DNA of 64,000 nucleotides, from positions 372,001 through 436,000 of the forward strand of contig JAKOVB010000089.1 of assembly GCA_029782295.1 (NCBI GenBank), written 5' to 3'. Origin of the DNA: Pseudomonadota bacterium. Lineage in GTDB: Bacteria > Pseudomonadota > Gammaproteobacteria > Burkholderiales > Methylophilaceae. The notes under the pieces were generated by a model, which worked only from the letters and a program-made list of their open reading frames with translations, made no database searches and was not told the DNA's origin. Position numbers and translations under genes: made by a program. Shown piece after piece: positions 18,537 to 28,900 of the stretch (positions are counted from its first letter, which is position 1; every line of letters starts with the position of its first letter).

Positions 18537-20491
18537 GCCTTTTCACCCTCCTGCTGATCTTTGTTACGACGACGGTAGCGCGGATCGAGCAAGGCCAGGA
18601 ACCCGCCCGCCGCCATCATCAGGCAGCCTGCCCAGATCCACTGCACGAATGGCTTGATGTAGATACGCACTGCCCAGGCCTGGTTACTGACCGGTTCACC
18701 CAGGGATACATACAGATCGTTGACCAGTCCTGGTTCGATGGCAGCTTCCGTCATCGGCATGGTCTGCACCGTGTACATCCGTTTCTCCGGTTCGAGCACG
18801 GTGACAGGGTTGCCGTTTCGGGTCACGCTGAAGTGCGCGCGGGCCGCGGTATAGTTGGGGCCGGGTTCGTCATGGATGCTATCGAACCTGAACTGATAAC
18901 TGCCCACCTGAGCGGTGTCACCTGGGCTCATGCGCAGGTCCTGTTCAACCTCGTACCCCTTGACCATAGTTACGCCGGTGATGAACGCGGCTACGCCAAG
19001 ATGGGCGACGATCATGCCCTGATATGCGCGCGGCAGGTTGATCAGGGCCGTCAGCCAGGAACCTTGGCGCTTCAGGAGGCGCTCACGCAGGCTGACGACG
19101 GCTGTCGTGAGAATCCAGAGCGCCATCAGCAAACCGAGGGAAATCAACGGGGTCCACTTGCCCATCACGAGCGGCAGGATGAGGGCCGTCACCACGCTCA
19201 CGGCAAACGCCCATTTCAATCGGATGGCCAGCGCCGGCAACTCGGTGTTTTTCCAGCGGGCGAAAATCGCCAGCCCCATCAGGAAGATGGCCGGCATCAT
19301 CAATGGCACGAACACCGTATCGAAATACGGCGGGCCGACGGAAATCTTGCCCATGCCCAGCGCATCCAGGAACAGCGGATACAGGGTGCCCAGCATCACG
19401 GCACCGGCCGCCGCCACCATGATCACGTTATTGGTCAGCAGGAAGGACTCACGAGACACCATGCCGAAACGGCCGCCCAGGCCGACGCGGGGCGCACGCA
19501 GGGCGAACAGCGTCAGTGCCCCACCGATGACCAGCGCCAGAAAAGCCAGGATGAAGAGACCGCGCTTGGGGTCGGTCGCGAAGGCATGCACTGACGTCAG
19601 CACGCCGGAACGGACCAGGAAAGTCCCGAGCAGGGACAACGAGAACGCGAAGATAGCCAGCAGCACCGTCCAGAGTTTGAAGGCATCGCGTTTCTCGGTC
19701 ACCGCCAGCGAATGGATCAGGGCGGTACCCACCAGCCACGGCATAAAGGAGGCATTCTCCACGGCATCCCAGAACCACCATCCACCCCAGCCGAGTTCGT
19801 AATAGGCCCACTTGCTGCCGAAGGCGATCCCCACGGTCAGGAACATCCAGGCCACGGTCGTCCAGGTGCGGGTCCAGCGGGCCCATTCAGGACTGAGCTC
19901 TCCGCCCAGCAGCGCTGCGATGGCGAATCCGAAGGCCACCGAAAACCCGACATACCCCATGTACAGTACCGGCGGGTGGAACACCATGCCCGGATCCTGC
20001 AGCAGCGGATTGAGGTCACGGCCGTCCATCGCGGCAGGAATGAGCCGATCGAACGGATTGGACGAAAACAGAATGAAGGCCAGGAAACCAATGCTGATCA
20101 GCCCCATGGTGCCCAGCAACCGGGCACGGAACACAGCTGGCAAATGGCGGCTGAACACCGTGACGGCCACCGTCCACAAGGCCAGGGTCGTCGTCCACAA
20201 CAGCATCGACCCTTCGTGGCCACCCCAGATCGCCGCCAGGCGGTACTGCAAAGGCAACGCGGAGTTGGAATTGGAAGCCACATACAGGACGGAAAAATCG
20301 TTGGCGTAAAAGGCGTAGCCCAGACAGAGAAATGCCATGCCGGTGAAGAAAAACTGGCCGCGTGCGGATGAGACGCCCGCGGTCATCCAGATTTCATTGT
20401 GACGCGCCGCTCCTGTAAAGGAAAAGACGGATTGCGCCGCAGCCAGCAGCAATGCGAGGATCAGGGCGAATTGTCCGAGTTCTGGAATCAT
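18533..20491 (-). CDS. ccmF: Haem lyase subunit CcmF
   Basis: A 652-aa polytopic inner-membrane protein with the WWD domain (WGGWWFWDAVENASFMPWL) and conserved periplasmic histidines. It reduces holo-CcmE haem and ligates it to CxxCH apoproteins. Length is typical. Its ATG overlaps the TGA of the short ccmE-like remnant rather than that of the complete ccmE. Confidence 0.97.
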   Translation of the reverse strand: MIPELGQFALILALLLAAAQSVFSFTGAARHNEIWMTAGVSSARGQFFFTGMAFLCLGYAFYANDFSVLYVASNSNSALPLQYRLAAIWGGHEGSMLLWTTTLALWTVAVTVFSRHLPAVFRARLLGTMGLISIGFLAFILFSSNPFDRLIPAAMDGRDLNPLLQDPGMVFHPPVLYMGYVGFSVAFGFAIAALLGGELSPEWARWTRTWTTVAWMFLTVGIAFGSKWAYYELGWGGWWFWDAVENASFMPWLVGTALIHSLAVTEKRDAFKLWTVLLAIFAFSLSLLGTFLVRSGVLTSVHAFATDPKRGLFILAFLALVIGGALTLFALRAPRVGLGGRFGMVSRESFLLTNNVIMVAAAGAVMLGTLYPLFLDALGMGKISVGPPYFDTVFVPLMMPAIFLMGLAIFARWKNTELPALAIRLKWAFAVSVVTALILPLVMGKWTPLISLGLLMALWILTTAVVSLRERLLKRQGSWLTALINLPRAYQGMIVAHLGVAAFITGVTMVKGYEVEQDLRMSPGDTAQVGSYQFRFDSIHDEPGPNYTAARAHFSVTRNGNPVTVLEPEKRMYTVQTMPMTEAAIEPGLVNDLYVSLGEPVSNQAWAVRIYIKPFVQWIWAGCLMMAAGGFLALLDPRYRRRNKDQQEGEKA

Positions 20492-20667
20492 TGGGATCTT
20501 TCTGAGGTTACCACCAGCGACTTGCCGGTTTTTTCGTTCATCTTGCCAGCCTGCTTCAGCGCTTCCGCAGCATCGGGAGGCATGTAATTTTGGCTACGGC
20601 AGCGTGCTGACGCACGCTTAACCTCTGCGAGGTTAGCCTGCACCGAAATGACATGCTTTGTAATCAT
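20488..20667 (-). pseudogene. 59-codon ORF ending in a second, divergent CcmE C-terminus
   Basis: This ORF starts in an ATGA overlap with the complete ccmE and ends in an ATGA overlap with ccmF. Residues 27-42 (NYMPPDAAEALKQAGK) match the ccmE tail ([16 protein letters not shown]), but the DNA differs at many third positions. Residues 9-26 come from a 47-bp nested palindrome. Best reading: the resident ccmE was replaced by a divergent allele and only its 3' end survived. The haem-binding His is absent. A small translated peptide kept for coupling ccmF translation is possible. Confidence 0.7.
20592..20638. repeat. 47-bp nested palindrome (two hairpins closed by an outer stem)
   Basis: AGCGTGC-TGAC-GCACGCT (20601-20618) is followed directly by TAACCTC-TGC-GAGGTTA (20619-20635), and GGCT (20592) can pair with AGCC (20635-20638). 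The fold resembles a REP/BIME-like element. No second copy was found elsewhere in the window by eye. Confidence 0.6.
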
Positions 20668-21113
20668 TTCGCCTCCAGTGTCTTCTGCGCCTTCTGAGCC
20701 TGCTTCAGTGCATCAGCCGCCTCAGGGGGCATGTAATTTTCATCGTGCTTGGCGAGCACCTGGTCTGCATGGAACAGGCCGTCAGCGCCGAGTTTTCCCT
20801 GCGCGACCACCCCCTTGCCTTCCTTGAACAGGTCGGGCAGGATCCCGGAATACACCACTTCGATACGCTGCACGGTATCCGTGACGAAGAAATGCGCATC
20901 CAGGCTATTCTCGGCGCGTTTCAGGCTGCCCTGCTCCACCAGACCGCCAATGCGGAAACTGGTTCCCTTGGGTGCCTCCCCCTTGCTGACCTGGGTGGGC
21001 GTATAGAAGAAAACCAGGTTGCTGCGGAACGCATTCAGTACCAGCGCAGCCGCGATGCCCAGTGCCACCAGCCCTGCGACAATGATCGCAATCCTTTTGT
21101 GCCGCGCTTTCAT
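20664..21113 (-). CDS. ccmE: Cytochrome c-type biogenesis haem chaperone CcmE
   Basis: A 149-aa periplasmic OB-fold protein with an N-terminal anchor (about 7-27) and the covalent haem-binding His in [12 protein letters not shown]. It passes haem from CcmC to CcmF. The start at 21113 has GGAGG 7 nt upstream and overlaps the ccmD stop; the longer frame to 21257 runs through ccmD in another frame. The 3' end is followed by the remnant of another ccmE. Confidence 0.95.
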   Translation of the reverse strand: MKARHKRIAIIVAGLVALGIAAALVLNAFRSNLVFFYTPTQVSKGEAPKGTSFRIGGLVEQGSLKRAENSLDAHFFVTDTVQRIEVVYSGILPDLFKEGKGVVAQGKLGADGLFHADQVLAKHDENYMPPEAADALKQAQKAQKTLEAK

Positions 21114-21262
21114 CGCATTTCCTCCTGTTGCAACCTTCGGCGTCGTTGGCCGAGCAACCACAGTTCGCCCACCATGCAAGCCAGCGTCAGGCCGAAGGAC
21201 AGCCAGACATAGAAGCCGTACCCGCCCATCGCCAGAAATTCGTTTAAACCTGCCCAATGCAT
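21110..21262 (-). CDS. ccmD: Haem exporter protein CcmD
   Basis: A 50-aa single-helix membrane protein, [20 protein letters not shown] at the N-terminus, then a hydrophobic segment and a basic tail (GQRRRRLQQ). This is the typical CcmD layout; it releases holo-CcmE from the CcmABC complex. Stop overlaps the ccmE ATG. Confidence 0.9.
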   Translation of the reverse strand: MHWAGLNEFLAMGGYGFYVWLSFGLTLACMVGELWLLGQRRRRLQQEEMR

Positions 21263-21289
21263 CAGTTCATACTCTCGTTTCGTTACAGG

Positions 21290-22024
21290 TTAATCTTCGC
21301 TCATCCAGGCTGCCTCGCGTTCGCGCTCGGCGATCACGCACCGGACACGCAGCAACGCAACGGCGATGGTGTAGGCCCAGAATGACAACGCCATGACCAG
21401 CATCCCCCACAGCATCACCGCAGCCATCGCGGGTGCCTTGGTCAGGCTGACGGAAGCACCCTGGTGCAGGGTATTCCACCACTTCACCGAGAAATAGATG
21501 ATGGGGACGTTGACCGCCCCGACCAGAGCAAACAGCGCACTGGCGCGATCCGCACGCCTGACATCTTCGATCGCGGCCTGAAGCGCCATATAGCCGATAT
21601 ACAGGAACAGCAGGATCAGCTCTGAAGTGAGTCTTGCGTCCCACACCCACCAGGCACCCCACATCGGCTTGCCCCAGAGCGCACCGGTCACGAGGGCGAG
21701 GAAGGTGAACATGGCGCCAGTCGGTGCCAGGGCCTGTGCCATCATGAACGACAATCGCGCATTCAGTGCAAGACCCACAGCCGCCCAGCCCGCCATCACC
21801 AGATAGATGAACATCGACATCCAGGCTGCCGGAACATGGACGAAAATGATGCGATACGCTTCCCCCTGCTGAAAATCGGTCGGGGCGACAAAAAAAGAAA
21901 CATACAGCCCGACCATCGCGAGCAACGCAGCGGCTCCGAGGAAATACGGGGCCAGTTTGCCGGCAAGCGGGTAAAACGCTTGTGGCGAGGAATACTTGAA
22001 CCAGTTGATACCCATCACACCCAT
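21290..22024 (-). CDS. ccmC: Haem exporter protein CcmC
   Basis: A 244-aa protein with six hydrophobic helices and the WWD motif WGAWWVWDARLTSELIL. It attaches haem to CcmE in the periplasm. The start is uncertain: ATG 22024 is taken, just past the ccmB stop; a TTG at 22033 and ATG 22015 are alternatives. Confidence 0.94.
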   Translation of the reverse strand: MGVMGINWFKYSSPQAFYPLAGKLAPYFLGAAALLAMVGLYVSFFVAPTDFQQGEAYRIIFVHVPAAWMSMFIYLVMAGWAAVGLALNARLSFMMAQALAPTGAMFTFLALVTGALWGKPMWGAWWVWDARLTSELILLFLYIGYMALQAAIEDVRRADRASALFALVGAVNVPIIYFSVKWWNTLHQGASVSLTKAPAMAAVMLWGMLVMALSFWAYTIAVALLRVRCVIAEREREAAWMSED

Positions 22025-22025
22025 T

Positions 22026-22700
22026 TCATTCAATACTCAATCTTAAGGCCGCTGCTGCCGCAAGCGGGGCGAATACCACCCCCAACGCCAGCAGGGCACC
22101 CAGCAAGGACAATCCTGCAGCGGGATCCATTCCTGTGGCACTCGCAGCCACTGCGCCAGCACCAAAAATCAGGACCGGAATATACAACGGCAACACCAGT
22201 ACAGCCAGCAATACGCCTGCCCCCCGCACCCCGAGGGTCAGTGCGGCACCGATGGCGCCAATCAGGCTCAGCAACGGCGTACCCAGCAACAGCGAAAGGG
22301 TCAGCACGCCGAGGTCTCGTGCGGCCAGATCGAATTGCAACCCCAGCAGTGGCGCCAGCAATGCCAGCGGCAATCCGGACACCAGCCAATGCGCCAGCAC
22401 CTTCACGCCGACGACCAGTGTCAATGGTACAGGAGATAGCAAGAGTTGTTCCAACGTTCCATCTGCATGGTCTGCAGCGAACAGACGCGACAGGGAAAGC
22501 ATGGCAGAGAGGAGCGCGGCCACCCACAGCACTCCGGGGCCGATGGCTCTGAGCAGTGCAGGTTCTGCCCCTACGCCAAGGGGGAACAGGCTGACCGCGA
22601 TGACAAAGAAAAACAGGGTCGACACCAGATCCGAACGACGACGGAACACCAGCTGGATATCCCGCTGCAGCAGCCAGCGCAGAATATGCAGTGTCTTCAT
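22026..22700 (-). CDS. ccmB: Haem exporter permease CcmB
   Basis: A 224-aa membrane subunit of the CcmAB ABC transporter with six hydrophobic segments and the conserved ADHADGTLEQLLLSP region. ATGA overlap with ccmA. Confidence 0.95.
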   Translation of the reverse strand: MKTLHILRWLLQRDIQLVFRRRSDLVSTLFFFVIAVSLFPLGVGAEPALLRAIGPGVLWVAALLSAMLSLSRLFAADHADGTLEQLLLSPVPLTLVVGVKVLAHWLVSGLPLALLAPLLGLQFDLAARDLGVLTLSLLLGTPLLSLIGAIGAALTLGVRGAGVLLAVLVLPLYIPVLIFGAGAVAASATGMDPAAGLSLLGALLALGVVFAPLAAAAALRLSIE

Positions 22701-23314
22701 GTCCCGACACCCAAAATACGCAGATAATCCTCTGCGATGTCGGGTTGCTGGTGCGTGGTCAGGATCACCATGCCACCTGCGGCAAGGTGCGCTTCCAGAC
22801 GCCGTTCCAGCAGTTGCGTGGCGTGGACGTCAAGCGCGGTGAACGGCTCGTCGAGAATCCAAAGGCGGCGGTTTTCCAGCCACAGACGGGAAAGCGCCAG
22901 GCGGCGACGCTGACCTTGTGACAGCACCCGTGCGGGCAGATTCGACCGGCTTAGCAGTCCGGTCTCCTCAAGCGCACTGCGCAAGGATTCGGCCGATGGT
23001 TCAAGCCCGGCCAGCCGGCAACTCACCTGCAGGTTTTCCCGAACGGTCAGGTCATCCTTGACCGCAGGCTGATGGCCAAGGTATAGCAGGTGGGAAACGT
23101 ATTCGTCGCGACATTCTTGAATATCGACCCCGTTCCAGCGCACGATGCCCGACTCGGGAGAGGAAAGCCCGGCCAGGATACGCAACAGGCTGGTCTTGCC
23201 GCTACCGTTGACACCCTGCAAATGAATCAGCTCACCCGGGATCAGGGTTAAAGTGAAATGGTCGAACAACCAGCGTCCACCACGCTGGCATGCGAGCGCT
23301 TCGACTTGCAGCAT
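22697..23314 (-). CDS. ccmA: Haem exporter ATP-binding protein CcmA
   Basis: A 205-aa ABC ATPase: Walker A GVNGSGKTS, signature LSQGQRRRLAL, Walker B LWILDEP, switch His in TTHQQP. With CcmB it powers release of holo-CcmE. It starts only 3 nt after the porin stop, so the ccm genes appear co-transcribed with the extracellular-electron-transfer genes. Confidence 0.96.
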   Translation of the reverse strand: MLQVEALACQRGGRWLFDHFTLTLIPGELIHLQGVNGSGKTSLLRILAGLSSPESGIVRWNGVDIQECRDEYVSHLLYLGHQPAVKDDLTVRENLQVSCRLAGLEPSAESLRSALEETGLLSRSNLPARVLSQGQRRRLALSRLWLENRRLWILDEPFTALDVHATQLLERRLEAHLAAGGMVILTTHQQPDIAEDYLRILGVGT

Positions 23315-23317
23315 CGG

Positions 23318-25831
23318 CTATCTAAAATCCCAGCGATAGCCGGCAAACAGCATTTCGCGCCAGTTGTCAGACACCGTGACCGCAACCGGATCGTTGGTAT
23401 GGGTACGATCCACGTTCAGTTGCAGCTCGAACGACAGGTTGTCCTTCATCCGATAGCTCATGCGCAGGCTGGGCGAGACCTGCCATGTACGCTGCCCGGC
23501 ATCCCGGATCTCGCGGTAATAGCGCAGGCTGGTATCGAAACGCCAGTTATCATGGTACATCAGGGAATTGGTCAGCCCGAGGCTCAATGCATGATAGGTC
23601 GGGTCATCCACGAAACTCGCCATCATGACCGACGTATCATTCTTGAACAGGGTATTGCTGCCGATCGCCTGCAGGGTGTAGGTATAGTTATTGTCGATGC
23701 CCGGCTGCGCAGCGATCGCGCCTGAACCATCCGTCGCCCCGATATGCACGACCCGGACATCCCCTCCCAGTTGCCAGTGTGGGGTAATGTGCTTGGTGAC
23801 CCCGAGCATGGCCATGTCGCTCTCCGGTACCAGCGCCTTGACCGTGGAATAGATATCACCGGTACTCAGCATGCGATGGACATCCGCCACGGACAGCGCA
23901 CCGGTCACGGCCTGAATTGCGGTTTCTCCATAAAGAATCGGAGACTTGCGGTGATCCAGCAGCATATTGAAGTTATAACCGTCACCGAGCACCCAGTTGC
24001 CCTGTAACATCGCCATGTTGACGGCATCGTAGACGGTGTCGTAATCCAGCAGGCCGAACCAGGTGGTGGTACCGCTGAAGTAACGTAATTCAGTTCCCAC
24101 GGCACGGCGCTCAACGATGCCATCGGCCACCTGCTGGATACCGTAGAGCGTACCGCTCCACTTTTCCGCCAGCGGGCCGAACTCGACACCGGCACCATAG
24201 AAATGGCGGTTGGTCTTGACCGTGCTGCGGCTGCCATTGTCAGGCTCGCCCACGACTGCCGTAATCCGCCACTGCGGGTTGATACCGACGCGGGCAAACG
24301 CTCCGTCGAAACGCCCCAGCACGCCCTGCGAAGTCCCGGACTGCCGGCCGATGCGGAACATGTAATCTTCCAGCTTATTCTGATGCTCGATGTAGGCAGC
24401 GGACAGCGTATTGCGGTCAGCGCGGTTCATGGCGTTATGCACTTGGGTATCGCGGAACACGATCTTAGTATCGTACTGGTTGTGACGGAAACGTCCGGTC
24501 ACGTCCATATTGGTGATCAGGGTCGACTGGTCGGTACTGCGGGTCTGATCGGTCTCGCCCGCACCGTTAATCGTCGTCCCCTGACTCTTGCCGGTGTAGT
24601 AATACTGCGAAACGCTGCCGGTCACGGTATTCTGGTGGACTTCCTTCACCGGGCGCTTTGGCTTGTCTGTCTTCGCCAGCACCTTCTTGGGGGCTTTGAG
24701 TGTCTGTTCGAGGGCAGCCAGGCGCTGCTTCACTCGAGCGGCGCCCTCGCCTGTCGGATAGAGCTTGAGATAAAGCTCATATTCGGCTTTTGCCTTGTCT
24801 GCCTCATCCGCCTTCTCACGGGCAACCCCAACGAGTTCCTGCGATTCCTGGGAATAATCGTTGGGCGGCAAATTCAGCAACCGATTGAACCACTGAGTCG
24901 CCTTGAGTCCATCACCTGCTGCCAGCGCAGCACGTCCGGCCACCATCAGATCGACGGCCGGAAGCTCCGGTTCGGTCTTGGCGGGAAGCGGCAAGGGCGT
25001 GACTGATTTTTCCGATCTCACTGGTGTATTAGTCGATTCAACAATTGGCACGGGCGCAGTCGCCGAGCCTGGGGGCATGGTTTTATCCAGTGACTTGGCT
25101 GGCACTGCCACTGGGGCCGGTGAGGATGATGCTTTCGGCGCCGGGGTAGACGGTGCAACTGGGGTCGAGGCAACCGCCACAGCCTGAGCTACTGGCTTTT
25201 CAGATGAGGGAGCGACAGATTCCTTGGCAACAGGGACAGCATCGACATTGGCTTCCTGCTTGGATTCAGGTTTTGCGACCGATTTAACCTCAGACTTGGG
25301 TTCCGGTTTCTGAGGATGAACTGGCTTGAGTAGCGGCACTTCCAGGATCAGGCTATGACCGTCACCGCCAGGCCTCACCTTATAGCTGATTTCCTTGCCG
25401 AACTTGATCAGCATTGTGTGTCCGACATATACATGATTGTGGGTCACCGGGCACAGCGCTGGGCCTGTTGTGGAACGGCGGATAGACTCCGGGAATGTCA
25501 CCGTCACAGGAACGTACCAGTCAGCGGGGGGAAGCCAGCGGGTCTCCTGGCTTAACAGGTCCTCCGCTACGCAAGGATCTACTACTTCCAGCGAAACGTG
25601 GATGATACTGCCCTTGGCGTCCGGGTAATGCCGGATGTAGCGAATCTGGTGCGCAAAGTTGATGCGCACCTCAACATGATCAGCGACGGGTGCAACATCG
25701 AGATTGTCGAGGAAAAACTCTCCAAGATCGTCAGCGGCACTTGACACGAAGATGTGTCCAAGCATCGACAGAGTCAGGATGAAATTTACCCAGCGCACTG
25801 TGCGTTGAGTTGGGATCAGGGAGAGCATCAT
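23318..25831 (-). CDS. Outer-membrane beta-barrel porin of a multihaem electron conduit, with periplasmic extension
   Basis: An 837-aa protein. Signal peptide about 1-32; a beta-rich N-terminal domain (about 35-165); a Pro/Ala/Lys-rich linker (about 170-290); TPR-like helices (about 295-375); then a barrel (about 400-837) of alternating strands such as DVTGRFRHNQYDTKIVF, ending WDFR. It has no CxxCH. Position between the giant cytochrome and ccmA suggests the MtrB-like role of holding a cytochrome across the outer membrane, but the N-terminal extension is not MtrB-like. Adjacent ATGs at 25831 and 25828; AAGG lies upstream. Confidence 0.75.
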   Translation of the reverse strand: MMLSLIPTQRTVRWVNFILTLSMLGHIFVSSAADDLGEFFLDNLDVAPVADHVEVRINFAHQIRYIRHYPDAKGSIIHVSLEVVDPCVAEDLLSQETRWLPPADWYVPVTVTFPESIRRSTTGPALCPVTHNHVYVGHTMLIKFGKEISYKVRPGGDGHSLILEVPLLKPVHPQKPEPKSEVKSVAKPESKQEANVDAVPVAKESVAPSSEKPVAQAVAVASTPVAPSTPAPKASSSPAPVAVPAKSLDKTMPPGSATAPVPIVESTNTPVRSEKSVTPLPLPAKTEPELPAVDLMVAGRAALAAGDGLKATQWFNRLLNLPPNDYSQESQELVGVAREKADEADKAKAEYELYLKLYPTGEGAARVKQRLAALEQTLKAPKKVLAKTDKPKRPVKEVHQNTVTGSVSQYYYTGKSQGTTINGAGETDQTRSTDQSTLITNMDVTGRFRHNQYDTKIVFRDTQVHNAMNRADRNTLSAAYIEHQNKLEDYMFRIGRQSGTSQGVLGRFDGAFARVGINPQWRITAVVGEPDNGSRSTVKTNRHFYGAGVEFGPLAEKWSGTLYGIQQVADGIVERRAVGTELRYFSGTTTWFGLLDYDTVYDAVNMAMLQGNWVLGDGYNFNMLLDHRKSPILYGETAIQAVTGALSVADVHRMLSTGDIYSTVKALVPESDMAMLGVTKHITPHWQLGGDVRVVHIGATDGSGAIAAQPGIDNNYTYTLQAIGSNTLFKNDTSVMMASFVDDPTYHALSLGLTNSLMYHDNWRFDTSLRYYREIRDAGQRTWQVSPSLRMSYRMKDNLSFELQLNVDRTHTNDPVAVTVSDNWREMLFAGYRWDFR

Positions 25832-25867
25832 CGCCTTCTAAAATGTCCTGATTAAATATTATCAATA

Positions 25868-25887
25868 ATCATGCCATACAGCATGAT
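25868..25887 (-). other. Hairpin between giant cytochrome and porin genes
   Basis: Perfect 7-bp stem ATCATGC / GCATGAT with a 6-nt loop, in the otherwise AT-rich 119-bp gap. No T run follows, so it is more likely an mRNA-processing or stability element than a terminator. Confidence 0.4.
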
Positions 25888-25950
25888 ATATCGTAATTAT
25901 TTTAAACAACTTGAATTATTTTATTTATCTTGTTGTAAAAATGACACTTC

Positions 25951-28900
25951 TTAGAAACCACCATCGGTGGAACGGTGGTGACCGGTCCGGTTGGTCTTGA
26001 TTGTGGTAAAGGTATTGTTGGTATAGATATGGCAGGCTCCGCCACAATCCTGCAATTCCGTTACTGTGTACAGCACCGTCGTTGGTGATGAAGTCTTGAT
26101 GTGCGACCCCGCCTTGAACTGTTGCGAGTGACACCAGGCACAATTTGGCTTGTAGGCGGCATTTCCGCGGTGTGGTGCGCCCGTGATCACCTCGTTATTG
26201 TTGATGTGGCACAGTTTGCAATCGGCATAATTGTTCATCACAGGGCCAGTGTGGGTCTTGTAGTAAGGACTAATGTGCACGTAAGTCTTGATCGGCGCCC
26301 ATACCGTGGTCGTGTGGCACTTCTCGCACGGTTGCGTGGTGATAAAGTGCGTTGCGGATGGCGCTGTAGCAAAGCCATTCTTGTGACAGTTCGCGCAGCC
26401 CGTGGTCACGCCACTATGGGCGAAGGTGGCCGGGGACCAGGCAGTCGTGCGGTGACAGGCGTCGCAGTTATACGGGGTTGGTGCGATACCGGCATGGTTG
26501 TGAGGACTGGTCGAAGGGCCAACCGCAGAGCTACCGTTATGGCAATCCTTGCAAGTCTTAGTCCCAACCTGGGCCGCCGTGTGGGCGAAGTTGGTCGGCA
26601 GCCATCCACCGGTAGTATGACAGACATTACATTCACTCGTCGTCACGATGTGATTGGCTTTGGCCGGCGTGAAACCGTTGCCGGTATAGGCGTGACACTG
26701 CTTGCAGGTGGCAAGGCCGGTGTGGTTCATCAAGGTGCCCGGCCCCCAGATCGAGCCGATCGCGTGGCAAGTGCCGCAGGTGGCGCTCGTCATCGGCGCC
26801 TGGGTATGCGCCAAAGCACCCGTGGTCGGCACGCCGGCTTTAGGCGGGGCAGCGTTGGGCACGTTGTGGCAACCCGACTGGTTACAGGTCGAAGCACTGC
26901 TCACCCCCTGGTGATTGAAGCTGGCCGGCAACCAGGCGCTGGTGGTATGGCATGACGAGCATTGCAGGGCGGTCGTCATGTGGTTGGCCTTGGCCGGGGT
27001 GAAATTGTTGCCAGTGTAGGCGTGGCAGGCCGTACAGTTGGTGACGCCGGTATGGTTCATCAACGTGCCCGGCCCCCAGATCGAGCCGATCTGATGGCAG
27101 AGTGCGCAGGTGCCGCTGGTCATCGGGGCGATGAGGTGTGCGTTGACCCCGGTGATCGGCATACCTGCCTTGGGGATGGCCGCGTTCGGGGTGTCGTGGC
27201 AGCCCGCCTGGGTACAGGTGGTACTCGCCGTGATGCCGTTGGCCGCATGGTTGAAGGCGCTCGCCGGCAGCCAGGCAGCTGTGCTGTGGCATGCAGAGCA
27301 CTGGGTGGCGCCGATGGAAATATGGTTCAGCTTCGCCGTGTTCCAGTTGGTACCGGTGGTGGCGTGGCAGGCGGTACAGTTCGTCACACCGGTGTGGTTC
27401 ATCCTGGTGCCCGGACCCCAGATCGTGCCGATTTGGTGACAGGTACCGCAACTGGTGCTGGTCATCGGTGCCACGGTATGGACCAGATTGGCAGCGGTCG
27501 GGGTACCAGCAATCGGCGCCGCCTGACCCGGTACGCTATGGCAACCGGCTGTCGCGCAATTGGTCAGCGCAGTCACGCCACTGTGATTGTAGGCCGTCCA
27601 GATCGTGGTGGTATGGCAGGCGGAGCACTGCTGAGACGTCACGACGTGGCCGGCGTAGGCTGGAGTAAAGCCGTTACCAGTATAGGCGTGGCAACCGGAA
27701 CAATTGGTGACGCCGGTATGGTTCATCTTGGTACCCGGACCCCAGCTGGTCCCGACAGTATGGCAGATGGCACAGGTCGTACTGGTCATCGGGGCCAGCA
27801 GGTGAGCCAAGGCACCCGTGACCGGCATGCCCGCCTTGGGCACGGCCGCATTCGGGGTGTCATGGCAACCGGCTTGGGTACAGGTGGTCGCCGCCGTGAT
27901 GCCGTTGGCCGCATGGTTGAAGGTTGCCGGCAGCCAAGCTGCCGTGGTGTGGCAGCTCGAGCACTGCGAGGTCCCGATGGCGATGTGGCCCGGTTTTGCC
28001 GCATTCCAGTTGGTACCATTGGTAGCGTGGCAGGCCGTACAGTTCGTCACACCGGTGTGGTTCATCTTGGTACCCGGACCCCAGATCGTGCCGATCTGGT
28101 GGCAAGTACCGCAACTGGTACTCGTCATGGGCGCTACGGAGTGCAGCAGGTTGGCTGCTGTCGGCGTACCGGCGATCGGCACCCCCTGTCCCGGCACGCT
28201 ATGGCAACCCGCGGTGGCGCAGTTGCTCGCTGCCGTGACGCCGGTATGACTGTAGGCCGGCAGCCAGCCTGCTGTGGTATGACAGACTGAACACTGGTTG
28301 GAGCCGATGGCGATGTGGCCCGGTTTTGCCGTGTTCCAGTTCGTGCCGGTAGTCGCGTGGCAGCCACTGCAATTCGTCACGCCACTATGGTTCATCCGGG
28401 TACCCGGGCCCCAGGTGCCGCCAATGCTGTGGCAAGTGCCGCAGGTGGTATTGGTCATCGGCGCCACCGTATGGATCAGGTTTGCTGCTGTCGGGGTACC
28501 CGCCCTCGGGGAGGATGCCCCCGGGGTGTCATGGCATCCAGCAGTAGCGCAGTTGGTCGCCGCCGTCACCCCCACGTGACTGTTCGCTGGCAGCCAGCCT
28601 GTCGTGGTATGGCAGACCGAGCATTGCTGGGCGGTGACAACGTGGTTGGCTTTGGGCGCCCCCACGGTCCAGCCGTTGGTATTGGCTGAGTAGCTGTGAC
28701 AACCCTGACAATTTGTCGCACCGGTATGGTTCATCTTGGTACCCGGACCCCAGATCGTGCCGATCTGGTGGCAGGAAGCGCAAGTATTCGCGGTCATTGG
28801 TGAAACGGTATGCGTCGACGGACGACCCGCACGCGGAGTGGCGTGGTTGGCCGTATCGTGGCACCCGGCCTGGGTACAGTTGGTCGCAGTGGTGACGCCA

